Program-made: the position numbers and the translations under genes
Assembly (NCBI GenBank): GCA_913020435.1
Contig: CAJVZZ010000013.1
Span: 1 to 64,000 of the forward strand
Length of the DNA stretch: 64,000 nucleotides
DNA from: an uncultured Flavobacteriales bacterium
GTDB taxonomy: Bacteria > Bacteroidota > Bacteroidia > Flavobacteriales_G > Salibacteraceae
Reading direction: 5' to 3'
Shown: one piece after another, positions 26,581-34,476 of the stretch
Layout of the letters: each line of letters opens with the position of its first letter
Position numbering within the stretch: the first letter of the stretch is position 1
The notes under the pieces: generated by a model
Told to the model about the DNA's origin: nothing
The model's database searches: none
Seen by the model: only the letters and a program-made list of their open reading frames with translations

Positions 26581-27453
26581 ATGAAAGTTTTCATATCAGG
26601 TGCATCGGGATTAGTTGGCGGAAATTGCCATAAATACTTCACATACAAAGGCTTAGATGTAGTTGGATCACATTTCTCTTTTGAAACAGACAAAACCGTT
26701 CCTTTTAATACTCTTGATCTTTCTAACGAAAATAATTTTGATCTATTAGGTTTTGCTCCAGATTACATTCTTCATTGTGGAGCACTCACTTGGGTCGATT
26801 ACTGTGAAGATCATCAAGAAGAGAGTTTTGAAAAAACGGTACAATCAACCAAAAATCTGATTGAAATTGCTAAACAATGCGGGTCAAAACTAGTTTTTAT
26901 TGGAACCGATTACATTTTTGATGGAAAAAACGGACCATATTTCGAAGACACCCCTCCCAACCCCGTCAATATTTATGGCCGGCATAAGTTGGATGCAGAA
27001 AACATAGTTTTAAAAGAACTTCCCGAAAGTCTCATAATTAGAATTACTAACGTGTATGGAAAAGAAATAAGAAACAAAAACTTCATCATGCGATTAGTGG
27101 ATAACGTGAAAAACGGAAAAGATGATACGCTCAAATTGCCGTTTGACCAATACGCAACGCCAGTGAATGCTGAGGATATTGCCAAAGCCTTGTTCTTACT
27201 AATGAACGATAACAAGTCGGGAGTTTACAACATTGCTTCTACCGACTTTGTAAATAGAGTGCAATTGGCTGAGCGTGTTTTAGGCTATTTTCCGAATCAT
27301 AAAATGAAAATTGAGATCATTAGCACGGCAGAATTGGCCCCTCCAGCAGAGCGACCTTTGTATGGTGGCCTTCTAAGTACAAAATTTTTAAAAGAATACC
27401 CAAACTTTATTTTCAAAAATGTTGATGATTTCATGAAAGAAATCCTTAGTTAA
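26581..27453 (+). CDS. RmlD-like NAD(P)-dependent nucleotide-sugar reductase
   Basis: The 290-residue short-chain dehydrogenase has the nucleotide-binding GASGLVGG at residues 7-14, the segment DYIFDGKNGPY, and the catalytic YxxxK pair in YGRHK. These, with the TPVNAEDIAKAL segment, are typical of RmlD (dTDP-4-dehydrorhamnose reductase) and relatives. No rmlA/B/C genes are nearby, so the exact sugar is unknown. The downstream gene, 50 bases on, is a sugar dehydratase/aminotransferase-fold enzyme, suggesting a joint role in a deoxysugar for surface polysaccharide. Confidence 0.82.
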   Translation: MKVFISGASGLVGGNCHKYFTYKGLDVVGSHFSFETDKTVPFNTLDLSNENNFDLLGFAPDYILHCGALTWVDYCEDHQEESFEKTVQSTKNLIEIAKQCGSKLVFIGTDYIFDGKNGPYFEDTPPNPVNIYGRHKLDAENIVLKELPESLIIRITNVYGKEIRNKNFIMRLVDNVKNGKDDTLKLPFDQYATPVNAEDIAKALFLLMNDNKSGVYNIASTDFVNRVQLAERVLGYFPNHKMKIEIISTAELAPPAERPLYGGLLSTKFLKEYPNFIFKNVDDFMKEILS

Positions 27454-27483
27454 TTGTTTTAATAAGAAACAAGCGTAAATTCG
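27454..27483 (+). promoter_or_regulatory. Promoter TTG-N19-TAAATTCG of the DegT-family gene
   Basis: TTG at 27454-27456, a 19-base spacer and TAAATTCG at 27476-27483 match the Bacteroidota promoter, with C for T at one position of the -7 box. It lies 20 bases before the ATG at 27504, so this gene probably has its own promoter besides any read-through. Confidence 0.6.
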
Positions 27484-27503
27484 CGCTCTCATTCAAGAAA
27501 ATT

Positions 27504-28703
27504 ATGGAAAATATTCATGTTCCTTATGGTTGTACCGTACACGGTGAAGAAGAAATTGCTGCAGTAACTGAAGTTTTAAGAACCTCAACCCAAATGGGTA
27601 AGAACGTTCGGGAAATGGAAGCACGTATAGCTAAGTTGTTTGATAAAAAACACGGAATCATGGTAAACTCTGGTTCTTCTGCTTTGTATTTGGCAGTTGA
27701 GATATTAGATTTACCAAAAGGTTCCGAAGTAATTACCCCTGCCCTAACCTTTGCTACTACGGTTGCACCTCAAATCAAAAATGGACTAATTCCTGTTTTA
27801 GTGGATGCAGAACCAGGCACCTATTGCATTGATGCCGATAAGGTGGAGGAAATGATTACCGATAAAACATCGGCTATGATTATTCCAAACCTAATTGGTA
27901 ACGTACCCGATTGGGACAAGTTAGCTGCCATTGCAAAAAAATACGATCTAAAAATTATTGAAGATTCTGCCGATACATTGGGTGGAACTATCAACGGTGA
28001 AAGTTCTGGGAAACACTCCGATATTTCGATTACTAGTTTTTATGGTTCACACGTAATTAACGCTGCTGGAAACGGCGGTATGCTTTGCGTCAATGACGAC
28101 AAACTAAACGACAAAGCGCGTCTATTAAGATCTTGGGGCCGTTCTTCTTCACTGTTTGTAGAATCAGAGAAAATAGAAAATCGGTTTAACGTGCAAGTAG
28201 ACGGAATTGATTACGATGCAAAATTTGTTTTTGAGTCGTTAGGTTATAATCTAGAACCCTCTGAAATGGGAGCTGCTTTTGGATTGGTGCAATTGGGTAA
28301 ATTGGATTACAATATTGCAGAAAGAGAGAGGAATTTTGATTTTATGACTAACTTTTTCAAACCATATGAAGAGTGGTTTATACTTCCAAAACAATTTCCA
28401 AATTCAAGAACAGGTTGGTTAGCCTACGCAATTACTATAAAGGGTTCTGCTCCTTTTACCCGTAAGGAATTCCAAATATTTATGGAAAAAAGAAACATAC
28501 AAACACGCACAGTATTCACGGGGAACATTGCCCGTCAGCCTCTGTTTAAAACGGTTGACTTTAGAATTGCAGAAGGTGGATGTAAACATACTGATGATGT
28601 AATGCGCGGCGGTGTTTTGTTAGCTTGTCATCATGGTTTGACTGATGAAATGCGTGAGGCAGTTACTAGAAACGCTGCTGAGTTTCTGAATCAGTATAAA
28701 TAG
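27504..28703 (+). CDS. DegT/DnrJ/EryC1-fold enzyme with His in place of PLP Lys
   Basis: The 399-residue protein is a fold-type-I PLP enzyme of the sugar aminotransferase family (SGSSALYLA, IEDSADTLGG). Where aminotransferases have the Schiff-base Lys, it reads SFYGSHVINAAGNGG with His183. This substitution is known in the 3-dehydrases E1 (RfbH) and ColD, which remove a sugar hydroxyl instead of transaminating. The cysteines that hold the [2Fe-2S] cluster in E1 are missing (RSWGRSSSLF), so it is more ColD-like in that respect. The likely role is making a 3-deoxy sugar with the upstream reductase; the substrate is unproven. Confidence 0.82.
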   Translation: MENIHVPYGCTVHGEEEIAAVTEVLRTSTQMGKNVREMEARIAKLFDKKHGIMVNSGSSALYLAVEILDLPKGSEVITPALTFATTVAPQIKNGLIPVLVDAEPGTYCIDADKVEEMITDKTSAMIIPNLIGNVPDWDKLAAIAKKYDLKIIEDSADTLGGTINGESSGKHSDISITSFYGSHVINAAGNGGMLCVNDDKLNDKARLLRSWGRSSSLFVESEKIENRFNVQVDGIDYDAKFVFESLGYNLEPSEMGAAFGLVQLGKLDYNIAERERNFDFMTNFFKPYEEWFILPKQFPNSRTGWLAYAITIKGSAPFTRKEFQIFMEKRNIQTRTVFTGNIARQPLFKTVDFRIAEGGCKHTDDVMRGGVLLACHHGLTDEMREAVTRNAAEFLNQYK

Positions 28704-28726
28704 AACTTGCTTTAGAATAGTTGAAA

Positions 28727-28756
28727 GTCTGCTCATTAAATTGAGCAGGCTTTTTT
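28727..28756 (+). terminator. Intrinsic terminator after the DegT-family gene
   Basis: GTCTGCTCA (28727-28735) pairs with TGAGCAGGC (28742-28750), with one T-G pair, around a 6-base loop, followed by six T. It starts 24 bases after the stop codon. Confidence 0.9.
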
Positions 28757-29259
28757 GTGTTTTATAAATTTCAGATAGTCTTTGGTAGTATTACAGATTT
28801 TGTCTTATTTATTTCGGAATACAGAAAAAGTGAGCGAAAAGGAAGCTCTTTATGCATTCTTACTGAACTCGTAACTATGAATTTGATGCTGTTATGACTT
28901 CGTGAGCTATTTCCCTTGTTTCAATGGCTACTCCATTAGCAGGCGATTTTAAATCAGGACTCTAATTTTTTTAGGCCATGCATTTGTTAATGTCCAAGAC
29001 AACTATTTTCCATCTTTGCACTTTTTTAAATTACCTTATATTTCAGATATAATAAAATATTACCACAAATCAGTACGCGCAAAAAAAGTAGAACTTAGGA
29101 GGATTTGTATGTCTCAATATCTTTAATATATTGTAATAAATAGCTAAAGCTTGATACATTGCAAAAAGCTAGACTAAGTGTTAACTAAAAATGAATGTGT
29201 TTGTCTGATAAATAACAGTTCGAGAGTAGAAATAGGACAAACAAGAAGTAAAAAATAAA
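28757..29259. other. AT-rich gene-free gap upstream of the DUF3050 gene
   Basis: About 500 bases without a credible gene. CATCTTTG at 29011-29018 is one base from the -7 consensus TAnnTTTG and has TTTG 24 bases upstream; it could be a distal promoter for the DUF3050 gene. An AGGAGG at 29097-29102 precedes a five-codon frame and is probably chance, since these bacteria rarely use such sites. Confidence 0.4.
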
Positions 29260-30057
29260 ATGAATAGAATCCAGCACATAGAAAATGAGATTTCTGATTT
29301 AAGGAATCAATTGCAGCATCACAAACTTTATGAAAGTTTAAATAATATAGATGACGTGAAAATCTTCATGGAAAATCATGTATTTGCTGTATGGGATTTT
29401 ATGTCTCTTTTAAAAAATCTTCAAATAAACCTGACAACGGTTAAGACTCCTTGGACACCGCCAAAAAACGCAACCTTATCGAGATTTATAAACGAAATTG
29501 TTCACGGAGAAGAGAGTGATATTAATGAATTAGGAGAACCTAACAGTCACTTTAAAATGTATTTAGATGCAATGATGCAGGTAAATGCGAGTACCGTTGA
29601 AATTAATAATTTTATTAAACTTTTAGAGTCAGGAAATTCAGTTGATTATTCATTAAATCAAATTGATATAGACATAAAAGTAGCTGATTTTGTGAAGTTT
29701 TCATTTTCAGTTATTGAAACAAACAAACCGCATTTAGTTGCTTCCGCCTTTACATTTGGTCGAGAAGATGTTATTCCAGACATGTTTATCGAAATTCTAA
29801 AATATTCTGATTCCGAAAACAAGTTATATAACAAACTTACCTACTATCTAGAGCGCCATATAGAACTTGATGGAGATGAACATGGCCCCCTCTCTCTTCA
29901 AATGATAACCGAGCTATGCGGAAATGATGATCAAAAGTGGAGCGAAGCATTAACTGTTGCGAAACAATCCTTGGAAAAAAGAATTGAGCTTTGGAATTCA
30001 ATTAGTGATTTAATTCAAAAGGAAAATTCAGCAGACAACGCATTGAAGCTAACATAG
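29260..30057 (+). CDS. DUF3050 family protein (haem-oxygenase-like fold)
   Basis: The 265-residue soluble protein matches DUF3050: an N-terminal helical segment, then [15 protein letters not shown], the conserved [19 protein letters not shown], and a late [15 protein letters not shown] with clustered His/Glu. Members are thought to adopt a haem-oxygenase-like helical bundle that can hold a di-metal centre, but the reaction is unknown. It stands alone between a terminator and the hybrid kinase gene, about 200 bases from the latter. The family call is fairly sure; any functional statement is inference. Confidence 0.8.
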   Translation: MNRIQHIENEISDLRNQLQHHKLYESLNNIDDVKIFMENHVFAVWDFMSLLKNLQINLTTVKTPWTPPKNATLSRFINEIVHGEESDINELGEPNSHFKMYLDAMMQVNASTVEINNFIKLLESGNSVDYSLNQIDIDIKVADFVKFSFSVIETNKPHLVASAFTFGREDVIPDMFIEILKYSDSENKLYNKLTYYLERHIELDGDEHGPLSLQMITELCGNDDQKWSEALTVAKQSLEKRIELWNSISDLIQKENSADNALKLT

Positions 30058-30254
30058 ACTATATACGATTATTGTGTTTAATTACACTTATTCCATGGTT
30101 TTGATTTGGTGCTTAAAAAAATGCTGAGTTAAAAATAAAAAAATAGGTTCTTTATCAATCTAAAAAGTTTAGTACTTTTTACACACTATTTTCACTCACC
30201 AAACGCTAAAGCCAAAGTGGGTCTCTATATTTTCGTAAATCGAATAAACTCGAT

Positions 30255-33131
30255 ATGGACATTCAGAATAAATCAAAAGAAGAACTCATAAGCGAGTTGC
30301 AAAAACTGCTTGAAGAGAATAAATCTTTAAAGGCTTTAAAAGAAAAACGATCAGCAGAACTAATCTTTGCTCACCAAGAGCTTGTTATTAAGGACGCAGA
30401 AAAGGAAAAACGAGCAGCGGAACTAGATATTGCTAATGAAGAACTTGCCTTTCAGGGCGAAGAAAAGGAAAAACGAGCAGCAGAACTAGATATTGCCAAT
30501 GTAGAACTTGCTTTTCAAGACGAGGAAAAAGGAAAACGAGCGGCAGAACTAGGAATTGCTAATGAAGAACTTGCTTTTCAAGACGAGGAAAAGGAAAAAC
30601 GAGCATTAGAGCTAGGTATTGCCAATGAAAAACTTGCTTTTCAAGGTGAAGAAAAAGAAAAACGAGCAGTAGAACTAGTTATTGCAAATGAAGAACTTGC
30701 CTTTCAAGATGAAGAAAAAGAAAAACGAGCGATAGAACTAGTCATAGCCAATGAAGAACTTGCCTTTCAGGGTGAAGAAAAAGAAAAACGAGCTGCAGAA
30801 TTAATCATTGCAAATAAAGAACTGCTTTTTGAAAATGAAGAGAAAGATAAGCGGGCAGATGAATTAGCTATCGCCAACAAAAAACTTGCCTTTCAAAACG
30901 AAGAAAAAGATAAACGAGCAGATGAATTAGCTATCGCCAACAAAGAAAAAAGTAAGCGGGAATATGAATTAATTCTTGCCAATGAGGAGAAAGAAAAAAG
31001 AGCAGATGAATTAGTCCTCGCAAACAAAGAACTTGCCTTTCAAAATGAGCTCGAAAAAAACCGTGCTGAAACAGAATCCATAGCCAAGGAATTACGGCAG
31101 TTTATTGAAACTGCGAATGCACCAATTTTTGGAATAGACAGTAAAGGACTAGTAAACGAATGGAACGAAACTTCTGGAAAAATTACAGGATTTAAAAAAG
31201 AAGAGGTGCTGGGCAAGGATTTAGTTAAAACCTACATCACCGAAGACTACCGAAATGCAGTAAAACAGGTACTGGATAATGCACTAAAAGGTAAAGAAAC
31301 TGCCAACTACGAATTTCCGTTATTTACCAAAGATGGTAAACGGGTAATGGTATTGCTTAACTCATCAACGCGCAGAAATGCTGCTGGTGAAATTGTTGGA
31401 GTACTTGGTGTAGGTCAAGATATTTCTGAAATGGATAAGCTGCGAACAGAATCAGAATCTGTGGCCAAGGAATTGCGTCAGTTTATTGAAACTGCAAATG
31501 CACCAATTTTTGGAATAGACAGTAAGGGACTAGTAAATGAATGGAACGAGACTTCTGAAAAAATTACAGGGTTCAAAAAAGAAGAGGTGTTGGGGAAAGA
31601 CTTAGTTAAAACCTACATTACCGAAGACTACCGAGATGCTGTAAAACAAGTGCTAGACAATGCACTAGAAGGAAAAGAAACTGCCAACTATGAATTTCCT
31701 CTTTTTACTAAAGACGGCAAACGAGTAATGGTACTCCTCAATTCATCAACTCGAAGAGATACAGATGGTAAAATAGTTGGGGTACTTGGTGTAGGTCAGG
31801 ACATAACTATTCTGAACGAATACAAAGAAAACTTAGAGTTTAAAGTAAAAAATCGTACACAGGAACTTGCCTTTCAAAATGATGAAAAGGATAAGAGAGC
31901 TGCAGAACTCGTTATCGCAAACAAAGAACTTGCTTTTCAAAACAATGAAAAAGAAAAGCGTGCACTAGAATTAGTTATTGCAAAAGAAAAAGCAGAAGAA
32001 AGTGACCGATTAAAATCAGCTTTTTTAGCTAATATGAGTCATGAAATAAGGACTCCTATGAATGGCATACTTGGTTTTGCCGATTTATTAAGAGAAGCTG
32101 ATCTTAGCGGAGAAGAGCAACAGGAGTTTATCACAATCATTGAAACAAGTGGAACACGAATGCTAAATATCATCAATGATATTATAAGTATTTCTAAAAT
32201 AGAATCGGGATTAATGGAGGTTAATATCCAAGAATCAAATATTAATCAGCAAATAGAATTTATCTATACCTTCTTTAAACCCCAGGTTGAGGCTAAAGGA
32301 ATGCAGTTTTTAATTAAAAAAACTCTATCGGAAAAAGAAGCATTTATTAGAACAGACACTGAAAAAGTCTATTCTATCCTCACCAACATAGTCAAAAATG
32401 CTATTAAATATACTGTGGAAGGATCAATAGAATTAGGTTATAGATTAAAAAAGGGTGTTGCATCTTCAGAAATAGAATTTTATATAAAGGATACAGGTAT
32501 AGGTATTCATAAAGATCGACATGAAGCCATCTTTGAGCGTTTTATACAAGCTGATATTGCGGATAAAAGAGCTTATCAGGGAGCAGGTTTGGGTTTATCT
32601 ATCTCTAGAGCATATGCAGAAATGCTTGGTGGTAGAATTTGGATGGAGAGTGAAGAAGGAAAAGGATCAATATTTTATTTAACCCTACCTTACCAAACTA
32701 AACTTGAAGAAAAAATAATTATTAAAAATGTAGATAAATCTAACGAAATTGTAAATCCAGAAATTTCGGGATTAAAAGTATTAATCGCGGAAGACGATGA
32801 AACTAATGGAATGCTTATCTCAGTAATTGTCAAAGAACTTAAATTGGTATTACTCGAAGCAACGACAGGAATAGAAGCTGTAGACCTTTGTCGCAGTAAT
32901 CCTGATATCGATTTAATTCTGATGGATATTCAAATGCCTGATTTAAATGGATACGAAGCAACCCGTCAAATCCGACAATTTAACCAAGACGTTATCATAA
33001 TTGCACAAACGGCTTTTGGACTAGCCGGAGATAAAGAAAAATCAATTGAAGCAGGCTGCAACGACTATATTTCCAAACCATTTAATAAATCCAAATTACT
33101 TACAGTAATTGGAAAATATTTGAAAAAATAA
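30255..33131 (+). CDS. Soluble hybrid sensor histidine kinase with coiled-coil repeats and twin PAS domains
   Basis: The 958-residue protein has no membrane helix. Residues about 40-270 are a charged coiled coil of 21-residue repeats (consensus EEKEKRAAELxIANEELAFQ). Two almost identical PAS domains follow (about 280-395 and 405-518), then further coiled-coil units. The kinase core has phospho-acceptor His596 (NMSHEIRTPMNG), the ATP-binding DTGIGIHKD and GAGLGLSIS, and the receiver domain has Asp891 (LMDIQMPD). It probably senses a cytoplasmic signal and passes phosphate from His to Asp within the chain. No output domain or adjacent regulator is seen. Confidence 0.93.
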   Translation: MDIQNKSKEELISELQKLLEENKSLKALKEKRSAELIFAHQELVIKDAEKEKRAAELDIANEELAFQGEEKEKRAAELDIANVELAFQDEEKGKRAAELGIANEELAFQDEEKEKRALELGIANEKLAFQGEEKEKRAVELVIANEELAFQDEEKEKRAIELVIANEELAFQGEEKEKRAAELIIANKELLFENEEKDKRADELAIANKKLAFQNEEKDKRADELAIANKEKSKREYELILANEEKEKRADELVLANKELAFQNELEKNRAETESIAKELRQFIETANAPIFGIDSKGLVNEWNETSGKITGFKKEEVLGKDLVKTYITEDYRNAVKQVLDNALKGKETANYEFPLFTKDGKRVMVLLNSSTRRNAAGEIVGVLGVGQDISEMDKLRTESESVAKELRQFIETANAPIFGIDSKGLVNEWNETSEKITGFKKEEVLGKDLVKTYITEDYRDAVKQVLDNALEGKETANYEFPLFTKDGKRVMVLLNSSTRRDTDGKIVGVLGVGQDITILNEYKENLEFKVKNRTQELAFQNDEKDKRAAELVIANKELAFQNNEKEKRALELVIAKEKAEESDRLKSAFLANMSHEIRTPMNGILGFADLLREADLSGEEQQEFITIIETSGTRMLNIINDIISISKIESGLMEVNIQESNINQQIEFIYTFFKPQVEAKGMQFLIKKTLSEKEAFIRTDTEKVYSILTNIVKNAIKYTVEGSIELGYRLKKGVASSEIEFYIKDTGIGIHKDRHEAIFERFIQADIADKRAYQGAGLGLSISRAYAEMLGGRIWMESEEGKGSIFYLTLPYQTKLEEKIIIKNVDKSNEIVNPEISGLKVLIAEDDETNGMLISVIVKELKLVLLEATTGIEAVDLCRSNPDIDLILMDIQMPDLNGYEATRQIRQFNQDVIIIAQTAFGLAGDKEKSIEAGCNDYISKPFNKSKLLTVIGKYLKK
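30399..31058 (+). repeat. In-frame 63-nt tandem repeats in the hybrid kinase gene
   Basis: About nine copies of a 63-base unit encode the 21-residue coiled-coil module, followed by shortened 42-base (14-residue) units that lack the ELAFQ part. Two more units recur after the second PAS domain (about 31860-31985). All length steps are multiples of 21 bases, so copy-number change would keep frame and heptad register. The repeats are coding and are not CRISPR. Confidence 0.85.
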
Positions 33132-33349
33132 TCACTTGAAAGTAAATTAAGCAGATAAATTTTGAGTGTGTAAAAAATAGCATTAAAAAAACCATTAATG
33201 GTCTTTAGTTGCTCGTTCAACTTTACTTTTCTTAGCTGAATAAGTCAATTAACTACTGATCTTATTACCCAAACCGTTAGTATTATTAGATAAGTTAAAC
33301 CTTACTTCTAGAGCAGTACTATTTTGAAATTTGAAAAATAAAACTACAA

Positions 33350-34018
33350 ATGCCGAAACTTGAAATAGTAAATGAAAACAAAGATTATATAGTCGTAAAC
33401 AAGGCGGCTGGACTTATTAGTGAAAAAAGTCCTTACGAGGATTGCACTGTTGAAGTTCAAGTTCTTAATCACCTATTAAAAAGCAAATCCAATCCCTATG
33501 TAGGAGTAATACATAGACTCGATCGAGTGACCAGCGGTGTGCTGATTTTTGCCAAGAAAAAACGAATTCTTGTCGCATTTAATAATCTATTTAGCAATCG
33601 GAAAGTTCAAAAGACTTATTTAGCAATCGTTAAAAAAAAACCATTAGAGGACAACGACAACCTTATTAATTTTCTTGTAAAAAATAACCTAGAAAAAAGA
33701 GCTGATATAGTTGAAAATAAATCGAAAGACGCGCAAGAATGTATTCTATCCTATGAAATTATAGACAAAAATGATATTGGTTATCTACTGGAAATAAAAC
33801 CGAAAACTGGTAGGTTTCATCAAATAAGAGCCCAATTAGCAAATATTGGACTTCCTATTATTGGAGATGAAAAATATGGTTCAGACCAGGACTATCTCCC
33901 TTTATCTATTTGCCTTCATGCATGGAAGTTAACCTATGAGGATGATGATTCTAAATCAACTAAAACCTTCAAAGCTCCTTTACCAAAAAATGCTTTTTGG
34001 AAATTCAAATCCATTTGA
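33350..34018 (+). CDS. RluA-family RNA pseudouridine synthase
   Basis: The 222-residue enzyme isomerises uridine to pseudouridine in rRNA or tRNA. The catalytic motif HRLDRVTSGVLIFAK carries the essential Asp. The ends of the core domain, LLEIKPKTGRFHQIRAQLA and GDEKYGS, are typical of the RluA group. It lacks the N-terminal S4 domain found in RluC/RluD, so it belongs with the short single-domain members. The target base cannot be predicted. No operon partner is present. Confidence 0.92.
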   Translation: MPKLEIVNENKDYIVVNKAAGLISEKSPYEDCTVEVQVLNHLLKSKSNPYVGVIHRLDRVTSGVLIFAKKKRILVAFNNLFSNRKVQKTYLAIVKKKPLEDNDNLINFLVKNNLEKRADIVENKSKDAQECILSYEIIDKNDIGYLLEIKPKTGRFHQIRAQLANIGLPIIGDEKYGSDQDYLPLSICLHAWKLTYEDDDSKSTKTFKAPLPKNAFWKFKSI

Positions 34019-34095
34019 TGATAGAGTTAACCTCTTAAATCACATATTGTAAATAACTTGCTTAGTGAATAGATTCTTTTTGAAAAATTAGATTC

Positions 34096-34375
34096 AATGG
34101 AAATATCAAAAGGAATAACTCGAAAAGAGTTTAGAGAAAATTACGGGTCAAAAGCACAATGTTTCGATTATTTAAGTCATCAAAAATGGAGCTTAAAATT
34201 TTTTAAGTCGTATTTAGTATACTGAAAAGTATGAAGTAGAATAAACTACTGAATAATTATTCCGCCTCAAAGTCCACTTTAAGAAAAGCAATGAAAGATT
34301 CCCTTAGAAAAAGAAGTTGATATGGATGAACTTTAAATAAGAATGAAAAAAAGAAAGAGAACTTTACAATGCTTC
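34096..34375 (+). pseudogene. IS1595-like transposase relic
   Basis: The frame from ATG 34096 encodes EFRENYGSKAQCFDYLSHQKW, quoted here in outline, which resembles the N-terminal zinc-finger region of IS1595-family transposases (…CxxYLxxxxW…). It stops soon after. Further on, fragments in shifted frames read FRLKV, KAMKDSL, EVDMDEL and NEKKK, matching in order the later RRKVQ-KAMKSS-EVDEF-EKKRGRSKG segment of such transposases. The element is frameshifted and deleted, and I could not find its terminal inverted repeats. Confidence 0.55.
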
Positions 34376-34423
34376 ATTTGTAAATTATAAAAATATTTAT
34401 TAAAAAGCGAGAGGACTCTGAAA

Positions 34424-34448
34424 TAAAAAAAGGGGACCGAAGCCCCCT
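34424..34448 (-). terminator. UUCG-tetraloop terminator of the T9SS SusE-repeat gene
   Basis: On the minus strand AGGGGGC pairs with GTCCCCT around a TTCG tetraloop closed by C-G, followed by a T-run (plus-strand A-run from 34424). It lies 29 bases after the stop of the T9SS protein gene. Confidence 0.92.
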
Positions 34449-34476
34449 AGTTTAAACAACATGATAATCTTTTAAA

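Noticed and set aside
29097..29125. Perfect AGGAGG followed by an ATG
   Set aside because: The frame closes after five codons and these bacteria rarely use such sites; probably chance.
30399..31058. Regular 63-nt repeats considered as a CRISPR array
   Set aside because: The units are contiguous, coding and in frame, with no unique spacers; they encode a coiled coil.
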